64,000 nucleotides of DNA. Source: Martelella alba. Its GTDB lineage: Bacteria; Pseudomonadota; Alphaproteobacteria; Rhizobiales; Rhizobiaceae. The notes under the pieces were generated by a model. It was not told the DNA's origin. It saw only the letters and a list, made by a program, of their open reading frames with translations, and did not search any database. The stretch is taken from the NCBI RefSeq assembly GCF_006516955.1, contig NZ_VHLG01000013.1:82130-146129 (forward strand). Reading direction: 5' to 3'. How positions within the stretch are numbered: position 1 is the first letter of the stretch; each line of letters begins with the position of its first letter. Shown one piece after another: positions 8,289-17,108 of this stretch. The position numbers were made by a program, and so were the translations under genes.

Positions 8289-8305
8289 GCGAACATGCCC
8301 GCCGA

Positions 8306-9205
8306 TCAGAACAGCGCATCATTGAGCGTGATCGGATCAAGCCCGCCGTCGCCGACGCTCCACTTGTCCATGATCTTCTGGTAGCTGCCGTCCTCGGCCA
8401 TCGCCTGCATGGCTCCGGCCAGCGCCGCCATCATGTCCGTCTTGTCCTTGGCAAAGGCAATGCCTTGATTGGCAGGAGCAAAGCGCGGAACAGGCGAAAG
8501 TTCAAGCTGGGTCTGGATACCCTCTGTGGCGGTGTGAAGCGTATAGTTCGAGACGCCATAGGTATTCATGGTCGCATCGGCCTGACCGCTGGCAACGGCC
8601 AGATACGGACCGGACTGATCAGCCGTCTCCGTCAAAGCGACAGGCGTTTCGCATTTCTTGTTCAGATCATCGATGATGGCAGGAAACAGCGACCCGGTGA
8701 CGATTGCGACCTTCTTGCCGCAAAGATCCTCCATCGTCTTGATATCCAGAGGGTTGCCCTTCTTGACGATGACGCCGGAACCTTCCTGCGAATAGTCGAT
8801 GAAATTCACAACCTCTTCGCGGGCCTTGGTGTCCGCCATGGCGCTGACATAAAAATCATAGCGGCCCGACTGCACGCCGGGAATGCCGGCGGTGAACTGG
8901 ATAACGCTCCAGTCAATGGTGAGGCCGAGGCGCTTGGCAGCCTCGTTCATGATATCGACGTCCACGCCGACCGCTTTGCCGGTCGCCTCATCGACGAAGG
9001 ACCAAGGCGCGTTGCCATCCGTGGTGGCCGCGGCAAGCGCGCCCTTTTCCTTGACATCGGATGGCAGCATCTCTGTCCATCCGGTTTCGGCCGCCATCTT
9101 CGGCGTGACTTCAAGCGATTGTGCGGCAGCGCGCTCGGCCAGCCCGGCCAAGGCAACACCGCAAAGCGCGGCACTCAGATAGGCTGTGATTTTGGAGCAG
9201 GTCAT
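8306..9205 (-). CDS. Polar amino acid-type ABC solute-binding protein
   Basis: A 299-residue periplasmic binding protein (SBP_bac_3 family) with a Sec signal peptide ending near ERAAAQS. Family marks include APWSFVDEATGKAVGVDVDI and the hinge region VAIVTGS. It is the first gene of the PvcA/ROK/NagB operon and so defines what enters the pathway: an amino acid, amino acid derivative or related amine. RBS AGGGGAAC lies upstream of ATG 9205. Unlike four other binding-protein genes in this window, no stem-loop follows it (only 17 bp to the permease). Confidence 0.92.
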   Translation of the reverse strand: MTCSKITAYLSAALCGVALAGLAERAAAQSLEVTPKMAAETGWTEMLPSDVKEKGALAAATTDGNAPWSFVDEATGKAVGVDVDIMNEAAKRLGLTIDWSVIQFTAGIPGVQSGRYDFYVSAMADTKAREEVVNFIDYSQEGSGVIVKKGNPLDIKTMEDLCGKKVAIVTGSLFPAIIDDLNKKCETPVALTETADQSGPYLAVASGQADATMNTYGVSNYTLHTATEGIQTQLELSPVPRFAPANQGIAFAKDKTDMMAALAGAMQAMAEDGSYQKIMDKWSVGDGGLDPITLNDALF

Positions 9206-9228
9206 AGGTCGTTCCCCTGTGTGTGTTA

Positions 9229-9300
9229 TTGACGACTGTCAAAGGGATACTCGTTTTCCCTTTAAATGGCAATAGAGTTTCCTTTTGAATTTTTGAAAGG
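9229..9300 (-). promoter_or_regulatory. Cluster of dyads upstream of the PvcA-operon
   Basis: Three adjacent inverted repeats lie just before the first gene of the operon: TTGAC-N4-GTCAA (9229-9242), AAAGGGA-N9-TCCCTTT (9241-9263) and CCTTT-N10-AAAGG (9281-9300). They are good candidates for the site of the GntR regulator encoded inside the operon. Which dyad is used cannot be told from sequence. Confidence 0.4.
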
Positions 9301-9683
9301 CACGTCATCACCCTGGAAAAGGCCGGACAGCGCGAGTGCTTTTCGATTTGGACGGATCAACGTCTAGACGCACCGCCGACGAGGGGCGCGCTTTTTCAAG
9401 ACGAAGGATGGGTTGCTACCGCGAAGAGCCAACCGCATTGTCTTTCACCGACATTCGGATTGCGTCAGACGAGTATGTGCCGGATTTCCGGCTACACCAT
9501 CTTCCGCGGCGCAGTGGTTTGGTATTGCCAGCGCCGTTTAAACTTTGCAGCCGGCGCTCCATTTTAAGGACCGCCCGAAGTCGATATCAGCAGTTATTTG
9601 CGTTACTTTGAGTTTGCATGTTGCAAGCCGCAGAATCATTTGATCAAGATGAAAAAAACGGAACAGCAGCGAGATACCCACAC
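9301..9683. other. Intergenic region before potF
   Basis: About 380 bp with no recognised gene. A 91-codon open frame on the plus strand (9336-9611) has no known domain and no clear ribosome binding site. Promoters for potF probably lie here, but I see no strong -35/-10 pair. Confidence 0.4.
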
Positions 9684-10766
9684 ATGAAGACAGTATTCGT
9701 GACCCTTGCCGCAGGCATATTGGCCACCCATGCCGCCGCAGCGGAAGAAATCCATGTCTATAACTGGTCGGACTATATCGACCCCGATCTGCTCGAGACC
9801 TTTGAGCAGGAGACCGGGATTCATGTCGTATATGACGTGTTCGACAGCAATGAATTGCTGGAAACCAAGCTGCTCGCAGGCCATTCCGGCTACGACGTCG
9901 TCGTGCCGTCCGGCGAGTTTTTACAGCGTCAGATCAAGGCTGGCGTCTTTCAGAAACTCGACAAATCAAGCCTGCCAAACCTGAAGAATATGTGGCCCGA
10001 AATCGAGAAGCGCGCCGCAATCTTCGATCCGGACAATGCCTATTCTGTCAATTATATGTGGGGAACCACCGGGATCGGCGTCAATCCCGAGAAGGTCAGG
10101 GACGTTCTTGGTGAAGACGCTCCGGTCGACAGTCTCGCACTGGTCTTTGATCCGGACAACATGTCAAAGCTTGCCACATGCGGCGTGAGCTTCCTCGACG
10201 CGCCCAAGGAGATGTTCCCGGCAGCGCTGGAATATCTGGGCAAGGATCCTGACAGCCATGACCCGGCAGATCTCGCGGCGGCCGAAGAGCTGCTCGACAC
10301 GGTTCGCCCCTATGTCGGCAAATTCGACAGCTCCGATTACATCAACGAGCTGGCGAACGGAAATATCTGTGTCGCCTTCGGCTGGTCCGGCGACATATTG
10401 CAGGCAGCCGATCAGGCAGACGAGGCCGATAATGGCGTATCCGTCGAATATCATATCCCCAAGGAAGGGGCGGCGATGTGGTTTGACGAGATGGCGATCC
10501 CCGCCGACGCACCAAACCCGGCAGGGGCTCTCGCTTTCATCAATTTCATGATGGATCCGCAGAACATCGCCAAATCCACCAATTATGTCTTCTATGCCAA
10601 TGGCAACCTCGCCGCGCAGGCCTATGTCGACAAGGATATTCTCGATGACCCGTCGATCTATCCGCCGGAAGAGGTCATGCAGCGGCTGTTCATCACCACG
10701 CCCTATGATGCGAAAGTGCAGCGCAGCGCGACCCGGCTGTGGACCCAGCTGAAATCCGGCACGTGA
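9684..10766 (+). CDS. potF: Polyamine-type ABC solute-binding protein (PotF-like)
   Basis: A 360-residue periplasmic protein with a short Sec signal peptide (cut near HAAAAEE) and the PotD/PotF opening EIHVYNWSDYIDPDLLE. It is expected to bind putrescine or a similar polyamine. Conserved features include GYDVVVPSGEFLQ and the C-terminal segment FINFMMDP. I chose ATG 9684 because it begins the signal peptide; the open frame extends upstream to 9618 without signal-like sequence. It is followed by a strong stem-loop and then potG, potH and potI. Confidence 0.9.
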   Translation: MKTVFVTLAAGILATHAAAAEEIHVYNWSDYIDPDLLETFEQETGIHVVYDVFDSNELLETKLLAGHSGYDVVVPSGEFLQRQIKAGVFQKLDKSSLPNLKNMWPEIEKRAAIFDPDNAYSVNYMWGTTGIGVNPEKVRDVLGEDAPVDSLALVFDPDNMSKLATCGVSFLDAPKEMFPAALEYLGKDPDSHDPADLAAAEELLDTVRPYVGKFDSSDYINELANGNICVAFGWSGDILQAADQADEADNGVSVEYHIPKEGAAMWFDEMAIPADAPNPAGALAFINFMMDPQNIAKSTNYVFYANGNLAAQAYVDKDILDDPSIYPPEEVMQRLFITTPYDAKVQRSATRLWTQLKSGT

Positions 10767-10777
10767 GCATGATCGTC

Positions 10778-10800
10778 GGCCCCTGCCCTTGGCGGGGGCC
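10778..10800 (+). terminator. Intercistronic stem-loop after potF
   Basis: GGCCCCTGCC / GGCGGGGGCC with a CTT loop; nine Watson-Crick pairs and one G-T. It lies 11 bp after the potF stop and 31 bp before potG. Probably stabilises the potF mRNA end or partly terminates, giving excess binding protein. Confidence 0.6.
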
Positions 10801-10831
10801 TTCGTCCCGAACGCAGCCATAAGAGGTCCAG

Positions 10832-11971
10832 ATGGCTCAGACCAAACCGCGCCCCATATTCGCCCCGTGGCAAGACAAAGAGGCCACGCCGCTGATCCGC
10901 GCGCGAAATATCAGCAAGAGTTTCGGCATTTTCACCGCGATCGAGGATCTCACCCTTGATATCTATGAGCGGGAATTCTTTGCCCTGCTCGGCCCCTCCG
11001 GCTGCGGAAAGACAACGCTGATGCGGATGATTGCCGGCTTCGAGGCCCCGACCGCAGGCCTGATCCTGTTTGCCGGACAGGATATAACCCCCCTTCCCCC
11101 GAACCGCCGCCCGTTCAATATGATGTTCCAGAGCTATGCGTTGTTTCCGCACTTAAGTGTTTGGGAAAACATTGCTTTCGGTCTCAAGCGCGAGAACATG
11201 CCGAAGGACCGGATCGAGGCGCGGGTCAATGAAATGCTGCGCCTGACACGTCTGGAGAAATTTGCCCGCCGCAAACCACATCAGATTTCGGGCGGGCAAC
11301 GCCAGCGCGTGGCGCTGGCACGGGCGCTCGCCAAGGCGCCGAAACTGCTGCTGCTGGATGAGCCGCTTGGCGCGCTCGACAAGAAGCTGCGCCAGGAGAC
11401 CCAGTTCGAACTGATGGATATCCAGGAACGCACAGGAACCACCTTCATCATCGTGACCCATGATCAGGAAGAGGCGATGACCGTGGCCTCGCGCGTTGCC
11501 GTGATGAATGAGGGCAGGCTCGTTCAGGTTTCAACCCCGGCCGGCATCTATGAAGCCCCCGAAACCGTCTATGTCGCGGATTTCATCGGTGACGTGAATA
11601 TCTTCGAAGGCAATGCCGATCCCGGTCCCGACGGCAAGGTCGACATTCATTTCGCCGAAGGTGCAGTTCCGATCCATGCCCGCATGAACGAACAGCTCAC
11701 GCAGGGTCAGCGCGTGTTCTATGCGATCCGGCCGGAAAAGATCATGGTCGCCGCCGAACCCGATCATCAGCGCGCCAATCATGCCCGCGGCCGCGTCGTC
11801 GATATCGCCTATATCGGCAATCTGTCGACCTATCACGTTGCGCTGGAAAGCGGGCAGATGGTTTCGGCACAGATGACCAATGCCAGGCGCCTGTCGCGAC
11901 GCGACTTCACCTGGGAAGACGAAGTCTGGCTCAGCTGGACAGACACCGCCGGCATCGTGCTGACGCGATAG
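10832..11971 (+). CDS. potG: Polyamine-type ABC transporter ATPase (PotG-like)
   Basis: A 379-residue ATPase with Walker A GPSGCGKTT, signature [13 protein letters not shown], Walker B LLLLDEPLGALDKK and H-loop VTHDQEEAM, followed by a C-terminal TOBE-type domain (from about residue 285) that ends with WLSWTDTAGIVLTR. Together with potF, potH and potI it makes a complete polyamine importer. RBS AAGAGG is 5 nt before ATG 10832. The next gene starts 10 bp later. Confidence 0.93.
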   Translation: MAQTKPRPIFAPWQDKEATPLIRARNISKSFGIFTAIEDLTLDIYEREFFALLGPSGCGKTTLMRMIAGFEAPTAGLILFAGQDITPLPPNRRPFNMMFQSYALFPHLSVWENIAFGLKRENMPKDRIEARVNEMLRLTRLEKFARRKPHQISGGQRQRVALARALAKAPKLLLLDEPLGALDKKLRQETQFELMDIQERTGTTFIIVTHDQEEAMTVASRVAVMNEGRLVQVSTPAGIYEAPETVYVADFIGDVNIFEGNADPGPDGKVDIHFAEGAVPIHARMNEQLTQGQRVFYAIRPEKIMVAAEPDHQRANHARGRVVDIAYIGNLSTYHVALESGQMVSAQMTNARRLSRRDFTWEDEVWLSWTDTAGIVLTR

Positions 11972-11981
11972 GAGCTCTGCG

Positions 11982-12878
11982 ATGAAGTTGCGCCGCCTGG
12001 CCCTGATTGCCATTCCGTTTCTCTGGCTGCTGACGCTGTTTCTTGTCCCCTTCCTGATCGCGCTGAAGATCTCGCTTTCCGAGATTGCGCTCGCCATCCC
12101 CCCCTATTCACCGACCCTCGACATCTGGGGCGGGTGGAGCGCAATCCGGTCATTCCTGTCTGAACTCAGCTTCGACAACTTCATCTATCTGACGACCGAC
12201 GATCTCTACTGGAAAGCCTATGTCTCCAGCCTCAGAATAGCATTTTTCGCGACGCTCCTGACCTTGCTGCTCGGTTATCCCATCGCCTATGCCATGTCGC
12301 GCGCCAGGGCCGAGTGGCGCCCGGCGCTGCTGATGCTGGTGATCCTGCCATTCTGGACCTCGTTTCTGATCCGCATCTATGCGTGGATCGGCATCATCTC
12401 GAAAGAGGGGCTAATCAACCAGCTGCTCACCTGGCTCGGCGTCATCGACCAGCCGCTGCAGATGATGAATACCGACTTCGCCATCTATCTCGGCATTGTC
12501 TACGGCTATCTGCCCTTCATGGTGCTGCCGATCTATGCCGCACTTGACAGGATGGATGTCTCGCTTCTGGAGGCGGCCGAGGATCTGGGCTGTTCGCGCC
12601 TCTCGGCCTTCTGGCTGGTCACGGTGCCACAATCGAAACAGGGTATCATCGCCGGATGTTTCCTGGTCTTCATCCCGGCAATCGGCGAATTCGTGATCCC
12701 CTCACTTCTGGGCGGCTCGCACACGCTGATGATCGGCGCCGTCCTGTGGGACGAATTCTTCTCCAATCGCGACTGGCCAACAGCCTCGGCCGTGGCGGTG
12801 GTCCTGCTGATCATCCTCATCGTCCCGATCCTCATGTTCCAGCGTTCACAGGCCCGTGGCGAGGAGGGCGGACAATGA
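11982..12878 (+). CDS. potH: Polyamine-type ABC permease (PotH-like)
   Basis: A 298-residue inner-membrane permease with about six helices and the EAA loop LLEAAEDLGCSRLSAFWLVT. The first helix starts almost at the N-terminus and a periplasmic loop of about 60 residues follows, as in PotH/PotB. RBS AGGAG lies 7 nt before the ATG. Its stop overlaps the start of potI by 4 bp (ATGA), so the two permeases are coupled. Confidence 0.92.
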   Translation: MKLRRLALIAIPFLWLLTLFLVPFLIALKISLSEIALAIPPYSPTLDIWGGWSAIRSFLSELSFDNFIYLTTDDLYWKAYVSSLRIAFFATLLTLLLGYPIAYAMSRARAEWRPALLMLVILPFWTSFLIRIYAWIGIISKEGLINQLLTWLGVIDQPLQMMNTDFAIYLGIVYGYLPFMVLPIYAALDRMDVSLLEAAEDLGCSRLSAFWLVTVPQSKQGIIAGCFLVFIPAIGEFVIPSLLGGSHTLMIGAVLWDEFFSNRDWPTASAVAVVLLIILIVPILMFQRSQARGEEGGQ

Positions 12879-13693
12879 GCCGTCACCTGAGCCTGTTCAA
12901 TCTGATCTCGCTTGTTCTCGGCCTCAGCTTTCTCTACGTGCCGCTGGTGATCCTTGTCACCTACAGTTTCAACGCCTCGAAACTGGTGGCCGTCTGGGGC
13001 GGTTTTTCGTTCAAATGGTATGGCGTGCTGTTTCATGATCAGCAAATGCTGTCTGCGGCCTGGATCACGCTGCAGGTTGGGGTGATCTCGGCCACATTGG
13101 GCACCATTCTAGGCACGATGACCGCTCTGATACTGGTGCGGATCCGCCGTTTTCCGGGACGAACGCTGTTTATGGGCATGACATTCGCGCCGCTGGTCAT
13201 GCCCGATGTGATCACCGGTCTGTCGCTCCTGCTGCTCTTTATCGCGATGGGAATCGAACGCGGCGTCCTGACTGTAGTGCTGGCCCACACGACGTTCTTG
13301 ATGTGCTATGTCGCCGTCGTCGTGACCGCACGGCTGAAATCTTTCGATCAGGCACTGGAAGAGGCTGCACTTGATCTCGGCTGCACCCCGCTCAGTGCCT
13401 TTCGTCTGGTCACCCTGCCGATTATCGCCCCGGCGATCATTTCGGGCTGGCTTCTGGCCTTCACCCTCTCACTCGACGATCTGGTCATTGCCTCCTTCAC
13501 CACAGGTCCGGCCTCAACCACGCTGCCGATCAAGATCTACTCCTCGATCCGGCTGGGTGTCTCACCGGAGATCAACGCGCTCTCGACGATTCTGCTGGTG
13601 CTTGTGGCGACCGGTGTCGTCGCGGCAAGCCTCATATCACGCCGTGCGATCCGCCGCCGCCAACGCGATGAAACCCTTGCTCGCCACCACTGA
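12875..13693 (+). CDS. potI: Polyamine-type ABC permease (PotI-like)
   Basis: A 272-residue partner permease with six helices and the EAA loop LEEAALDLGCTPLSAFRLVT. FSFKWYGVLFHD is a PotC/PotI-type motif after the first helix. I chose ATG 12875, which overlaps the potH stop and has GGAGGGCGG upstream; the longer open frame from 12656 only reads out of frame through potH. A small hairpin, GCCTG-TTTT-CAGGC at 13696-13709, sits in the 27-bp gap to the convergent LacI gene and may terminate both. Confidence 0.92.
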   Translation: MSRHLSLFNLISLVLGLSFLYVPLVILVTYSFNASKLVAVWGGFSFKWYGVLFHDQQMLSAAWITLQVGVISATLGTILGTMTALILVRIRRFPGRTLFMGMTFAPLVMPDVITGLSLLLLFIAMGIERGVLTVVLAHTTFLMCYVAVVVTARLKSFDQALEEAALDLGCTPLSAFRLVTLPIIAPAIISGWLLAFTLSLDDLVIASFTTGPASTTLPIKIYSSIRLGVSPEINALSTILLVLVATGVVAASLISRRAIRRRQRDETLARHH

Positions 13694-13720
13694 CCGCCTG
13701 TTTTCAGGCATGGAGCAATG

Positions 13721-14803
13721 TCACGTGCTTTCACCGGCATGCAGCTGAAGATCGAGGCATTCACGCGGGGCGGATGTATTTTCGCCACCGGAAAGGCGGG
13801 CGATGATCAGTTCGGCCGCACGACCACCGAGATGATCAACATCAAAGGAGATCGTTGTCAGCCGTGGCGTCAGTTCGCCGGCAAGATCATTGTGACCAAA
13901 GGACAGGATGGCCAGTTCGTCCGGCACCCTGACCCCACGCTGGCGAGCCTCAAGGAGCATGCCAGTGCCAAGCAGGTCATTGGCGCAGAAAACTGCATCG
14001 AAATCACGCGGTTCATCAAGGATCCTGCGGCAGGCCTGCCGCCCGTCATGGATCGTGGCAATACCATCGATCGAGAAGGTGCGGACAATGTCGGCGCCAA
14101 GCTCCTGGGCTCGCGCCTGAAATCCCTTCAGACGCAACGAGCCACGGCCACCGCTGCGTCCGAGATAGGCAAGGCGGCGATAGCCCTTCTCCACCAGATG
14201 TTCGGCCGCCATGCGCCCGCCATCCGTATTGGAGATACCGACCAGCATATCCAGCGGATCACGCGGATAGGCCCAGCTTTCAACAACCGGAATATCGAGT
14301 TCGCTCAATTGCTGCCGGTGTTCTTCCAGCTCGATAACGCCGGTGAAGAAAACCGCTGCAGGCCGAAGTGCGATCAGTGAACGGATAGCGGTCTGTTCCA
14401 TGGCATAGGAATAGGATGTCTGCCCCACCATCAGCTGATAGCCCTCCGCCTCAAGAACCCGCGCACAGGCACGCACGGCCTGCGAATATTGCTGGCTCAG
14501 AAGGTTGGAGACAAAGGCGGCCACAATCGTCGAGCGTCCGGAGCGCAGCGCGACCGCGTGCGGATTGGACGCATAGCCGGTCTCGCGAACAACGCTGAGG
14601 ATCCGTTCGCGGGTCTTCTGGGAGACGATATCCGGTTGCCTAAGGGCACGCGATACCGTCACCGGTGAAACACCGGCAAGCCGGGCGACCTCCTTGATGT
14701 CGGGAGGGCGCCCGTTCTTTGCGGAAACCGGACCATTTCCAGATCCTCGCCAGACCCGAACGACCTGATCGAAACTATGGGCATTCAAATCGGTCTCGCT
14801 CAT
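13721..14803 (-). CDS. LacI-family transcriptional regulator
   Basis: A 360-residue regulator with the LacI HTH at about residues 35-58 (DIKEVARLAGVSPVTVSRAL) and hinge region GYASNPHAVALRSGRS, then a periplasmic-binding-protein-like effector domain (FVSNLLSQQYSQAV, GMLLEARQRGVRVPDELAI). About 33 residues precede the HTH, more than usual. ATG 14803 has GGAGA 4-5 nt upstream. It is the last gene of the minus-strand DSD1/ABC/deacylase operon. Two identical operator-like palindromes with the central CG of LacI sites lie in front of the first gene, so it probably represses its own operon. Confidence 0.92.
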   Translation of the reverse strand: MSETDLNAHSFDQVVRVWRGSGNGPVSAKNGRPPDIKEVARLAGVSPVTVSRALRQPDIVSQKTRERILSVVRETGYASNPHAVALRSGRSTIVAAFVSNLLSQQYSQAVRACARVLEAEGYQLMVGQTSYSYAMEQTAIRSLIALRPAAVFFTGVIELEEHRQQLSELDIPVVESWAYPRDPLDMLVGISNTDGGRMAAEHLVEKGYRRLAYLGRSGGRGSLRLKGFQARAQELGADIVRTFSIDGIATIHDGRQACRRILDEPRDFDAVFCANDLLGTGMLLEARQRGVRVPDELAILSFGHNDLAGELTPRLTTISFDVDHLGGRAAELIIARLSGGENTSAPRECLDLQLHAGEST

Positions 14804-14840
14804 GAAGTCTCCGGCCCCCGCCGGCCCGAATGGGCCCGTT

Positions 14841-15845
14841 TCATGCAAAAAGTGCAACCTGTATCAGGCAGTCACCAGCCTGACTGTCCGTGTGCAGTCG
14901 ACGCGACAGAACCACACCTGATTCTTGGAAGTAAAGCGGTTCTTCCGCCAGTTCAAGCCGCTCGAAATCATGATACCAGCCAGCGAGATCACCAGCCTTG
15001 ACCGTATCACCGAGCGAAACAGCAGGCTCGTACCAGCCGCGCCTGGTTGCATAGATGGCCTGGCGATGGGTTTTAAGCGCCAGCAGCGTCATCGGCTCGG
15101 CTGCGGGCAAAGCTGCATTCAGCACCGGCCGGTCAACGATACCAAGCGTCATGAGGACGCGGTCAATGGCCATGGATGTCAGGCGGATCGAGGTCACACT
15201 GGCGGTGGCGCAGCCGCCAAATTCACCGGAAATACCGATGGCACCGGCCCGGGCGGCAGCGGCCATCGACGTTGGCGCATCAACGCCATTTTCAGCGACG
15301 AAGCCGTAGGAAAGGCCCATGGCCTGCATCAGTTCCAGCGCCTTTTCGTGCTGCTTCGGATCAGCCATATGCTCGATCAGCGCACAGCCGAGATGCTCCA
15401 TCGACGTGCCGCCCGCATGAATATCGAAAACCACATCATGGGCCGGAAACAGCGTATGTTCGAGGAAATAGGCAATGCGCTGTGTCGGTGTTCCCGCGTT
15501 ATCGCCCGGAAAGGCCCGGTTCAGATTACCGCCATCCAGCGGCGAGCAACGCCTGGCCGCCATGACGGCCGGGGCATTGGTGAAAGGAATGATCGTCACC
15601 GAGCCACGGATCATCTCCGGCGTCAGCAGTCGCGACAGCCGTGACAGTGTGATCTCGCCCTCATACTCATCACCGTGATTGCCAGCCATCAGCAAAATAC
15701 GCGGGCCGTCGCCATTCTTCAGCGTCACGACCGGAACCTTCACCTGAAAATAGGGAGAACGATCCACCGACATGGGAATGGAAATATAGCTGATTGACTT
15801 GCCCTCGGCCGAAAGATCGAGGTCGTGAAAAACACCAGTATGCAT
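14841..15845 (-). CDS. DoeB/AstE-type metal-dependent N-deacylase
   Basis: A 334-residue member of the succinylglutamate desuccinylase/aspartoacylase branch of the zinc carboxypeptidase fold. The zinc site is visible as NHGDEYEG (H57 and E60) plus FDIHAGG (H143), with GGNLNRAFPG as the Arg-containing substrate motif. The NHGDEYEG form resembles DoeB, the N-acetyl-diaminobutyrate deacetylase of ectoine breakdown. Ectoine genes eutA-C or doeA are absent, so the substrate is more likely another N-acylated amino acid brought in by the operon's transporter. It lies between ridA and lacI. Confidence 0.82.
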   Translation of the reverse strand: MHTGVFHDLDLSAEGKSISYISIPMSVDRSPYFQVKVPVVTLKNGDGPRILLMAGNHGDEYEGEITLSRLSRLLTPEMIRGSVTIIPFTNAPAVMAARRCSPLDGGNLNRAFPGDNAGTPTQRIAYFLEHTLFPAHDVVFDIHAGGTSMEHLGCALIEHMADPKQHEKALELMQAMGLSYGFVAENGVDAPTSMAAAARAGAIGISGEFGGCATASVTSIRLTSMAIDRVLMTLGIVDRPVLNAALPAAEPMTLLALKTHRQAIYATRRGWYEPAVSLGDTVKAGDLAGWYHDFERLELAEEPLYFQESGVVLSRRLHTDSQAGDCLIQVALFA

Positions 15846-15875
15846 TTTCGTTTGTCCTGAATTGACCGATGGCGA

Positions 15876-16220
15876 TTAGAGGGCCGCAATCGCGGTCATC
15901 TCGACACGCAGGTCAGGGTCGGCGAGCCGCGCTTCATAGCAGGCGCGAGCCGGCGGATTTTCCGGATCAATCCAGGCATCGTAAACGGCATTGAGCGCAT
16001 CGAAATCAGAGATATGCGGCAGCAATACCGTGACGGAGACAAGCTTCGACTTATCCGTTCCGGCATCGGCCATCAGCTTGTCGAGACGCGCCAGCACTTC
16101 GCGGGCCTGCTGCTCGAAAGGCGCCTTGCGATTGTCCGGCACCTGCCCGGCAATGTGAACATGCCCGCCCGAAACAACGGCCTGGCTCATGCGGGAGCCG
16201 ACTTCATAGCGCTTGATCAT
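15876..16220 (-). CDS. RidA/YjgF/YER057c-family enamine deaminase
   Basis: A 114-residue RidA-like protein with HIAGQVPDN near the start, the family's internal VTVLLPHISDFDALN, and the C-terminal PPARACYEARLADPDLRVEM, where the Arg of the PxR motif binds the substrate carboxylate. RidA proteins hydrolyse reactive enamine/imine products of PLP dehydratases. That fits the DSD1-like PLP enzyme that leads this operon. Start ATG 16220 (MIKRYE) gives the normal length; the longer frame from 16292 would run through a hairpin. Confidence 0.88.
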   Translation of the reverse strand: MIKRYEVGSRMSQAVVSGGHVHIAGQVPDNRKAPFEQQAREVLARLDKLMADAGTDKSKLVSVTVLLPHISDFDALNAVYDAWIDPENPPARACYEARLADPDLRVEMTAIAAL

Positions 16221-16255
16221 GGATCTATTCCTTTGTTGGTTTGTTTCGAATGGGC

Positions 16256-16281
16256 GGAGCCGCCCGCCTTGGGGCGGCTCC
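16256..16281 (-). terminator. Intercistronic stem-loop after binding-protein gene
   Basis: A perfect 10-bp stem, GGAGCCGCCC / GGGCGGCTCC, with a 6-base loop lies in the gap between the binding-protein gene and ridA. No T-run follows on the minus strand, so mRNA stabilisation or partial termination is likelier than full termination. Confidence 0.6.
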
Positions 16282-16292
16282 GGGTCACGCAA

Positions 16293-17075
16293 TCACATCC
16301 ACGGCAGCGCGGTTGCTTCGTTGAACCACTTCGTCTGAAGCGCCTGAAGCTTGCCATTCATGCGGTTGTAGAAGAGATCGGTATTGAGCCACTGCAGCAG
16401 GTCATGTTCGCCCTGGGCAACGGCCGCATGCGCCGGCGACTGGCGGATGAGGAATTTCAGGGCAACGTCCTTGCCATTGGCGGCGCTCAGCGCAATCGCG
16501 CTGTTTTCGGCAAAGAAGTCTGTCTGGCCGGCGAAATAGGCGGCCATGGCGCTGGCGGTATCGTCGAAGCGGACAATATTGGCTTCAGGCGCATTGTCGG
16601 TCAGCCAGACATCCAGCGTGGAGCCGCGGGCAACGGCGATCGACTGACCCTTGAGGTCGGCAGCCGTTTCAAAGGCCGGCGCATCGGACTTGCCGTAGAC
16701 GCCGAGCTGAACCGCCACATAAGGCGTGGTGAACATGACCTGCTGGGCACGTTCCGGCGTGGCGCCTGCCGCGGCGATCAGGATATCGATCTGGTCGGAC
16801 AACAGGCTCGGGATACGCGCCGGGCCGGTGACTTCGACCAGATCGAGCTTGACGCCGAGATCTTCGGCAACCTGCTTCGCCAGTTCAATGTCGAAGCCGG
16901 TGAGATTGCCATTTTCATCGTGAAAGCCCCAGGGCGCTGCATCGCCGAGGACGCCGATACGGACTTCGCCGCTGTCGAGAATGTCGCTCAGCTTGCTGGC
17001 AAAGGCGCTTGTGGCCGTGGTGAGCGAGGCCGCGGCAATGGCGGCAGCCGCGATAATAGTCTTGAAATGCTTCAT
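16293..17075 (-). CDS. Polar amino acid-type ABC solute-binding protein
   Basis: A 260-residue periplasmic protein of the SBP_bac_3 family with a Sec signal peptide (cut near SAFASK). The family's ligand-domain signature is visible as GFHDENGNLTGFDIELAKQ, and the Arg and Asp expected to hold an alpha-amino acid are in PARIPSLLSDQIDILIA. It supplies the DSD1/deacylase operon. RBS GGGGAACG precedes the ATG. The following gene is ridA after a stem-loop. Confidence 0.92.
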   Translation of the reverse strand: MKHFKTIIAAAAIAAASLTTATSAFASKLSDILDSGEVRIGVLGDAAPWGFHDENGNLTGFDIELAKQVAEDLGVKLDLVEVTGPARIPSLLSDQIDILIAAAGATPERAQQVMFTTPYVAVQLGVYGKSDAPAFETAADLKGQSIAVARGSTLDVWLTDNAPEANIVRFDDTASAMAAYFAGQTDFFAENSAIALSAANGKDVALKFLIRQSPAHAAVAQGEHDLLQWLNTDLFYNRMNGKLQALQTKWFNEATALPWM

Positions 17076-17108
17076 TTTCGTTCCCCTGTTTGGGCTTGGT
17101 TAGGATGC

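Noticed and set aside
9336..9611. 91-codon frame before potF
   Set aside because: No domain, no ribosome binding site, composition unlike the neighbouring genes.
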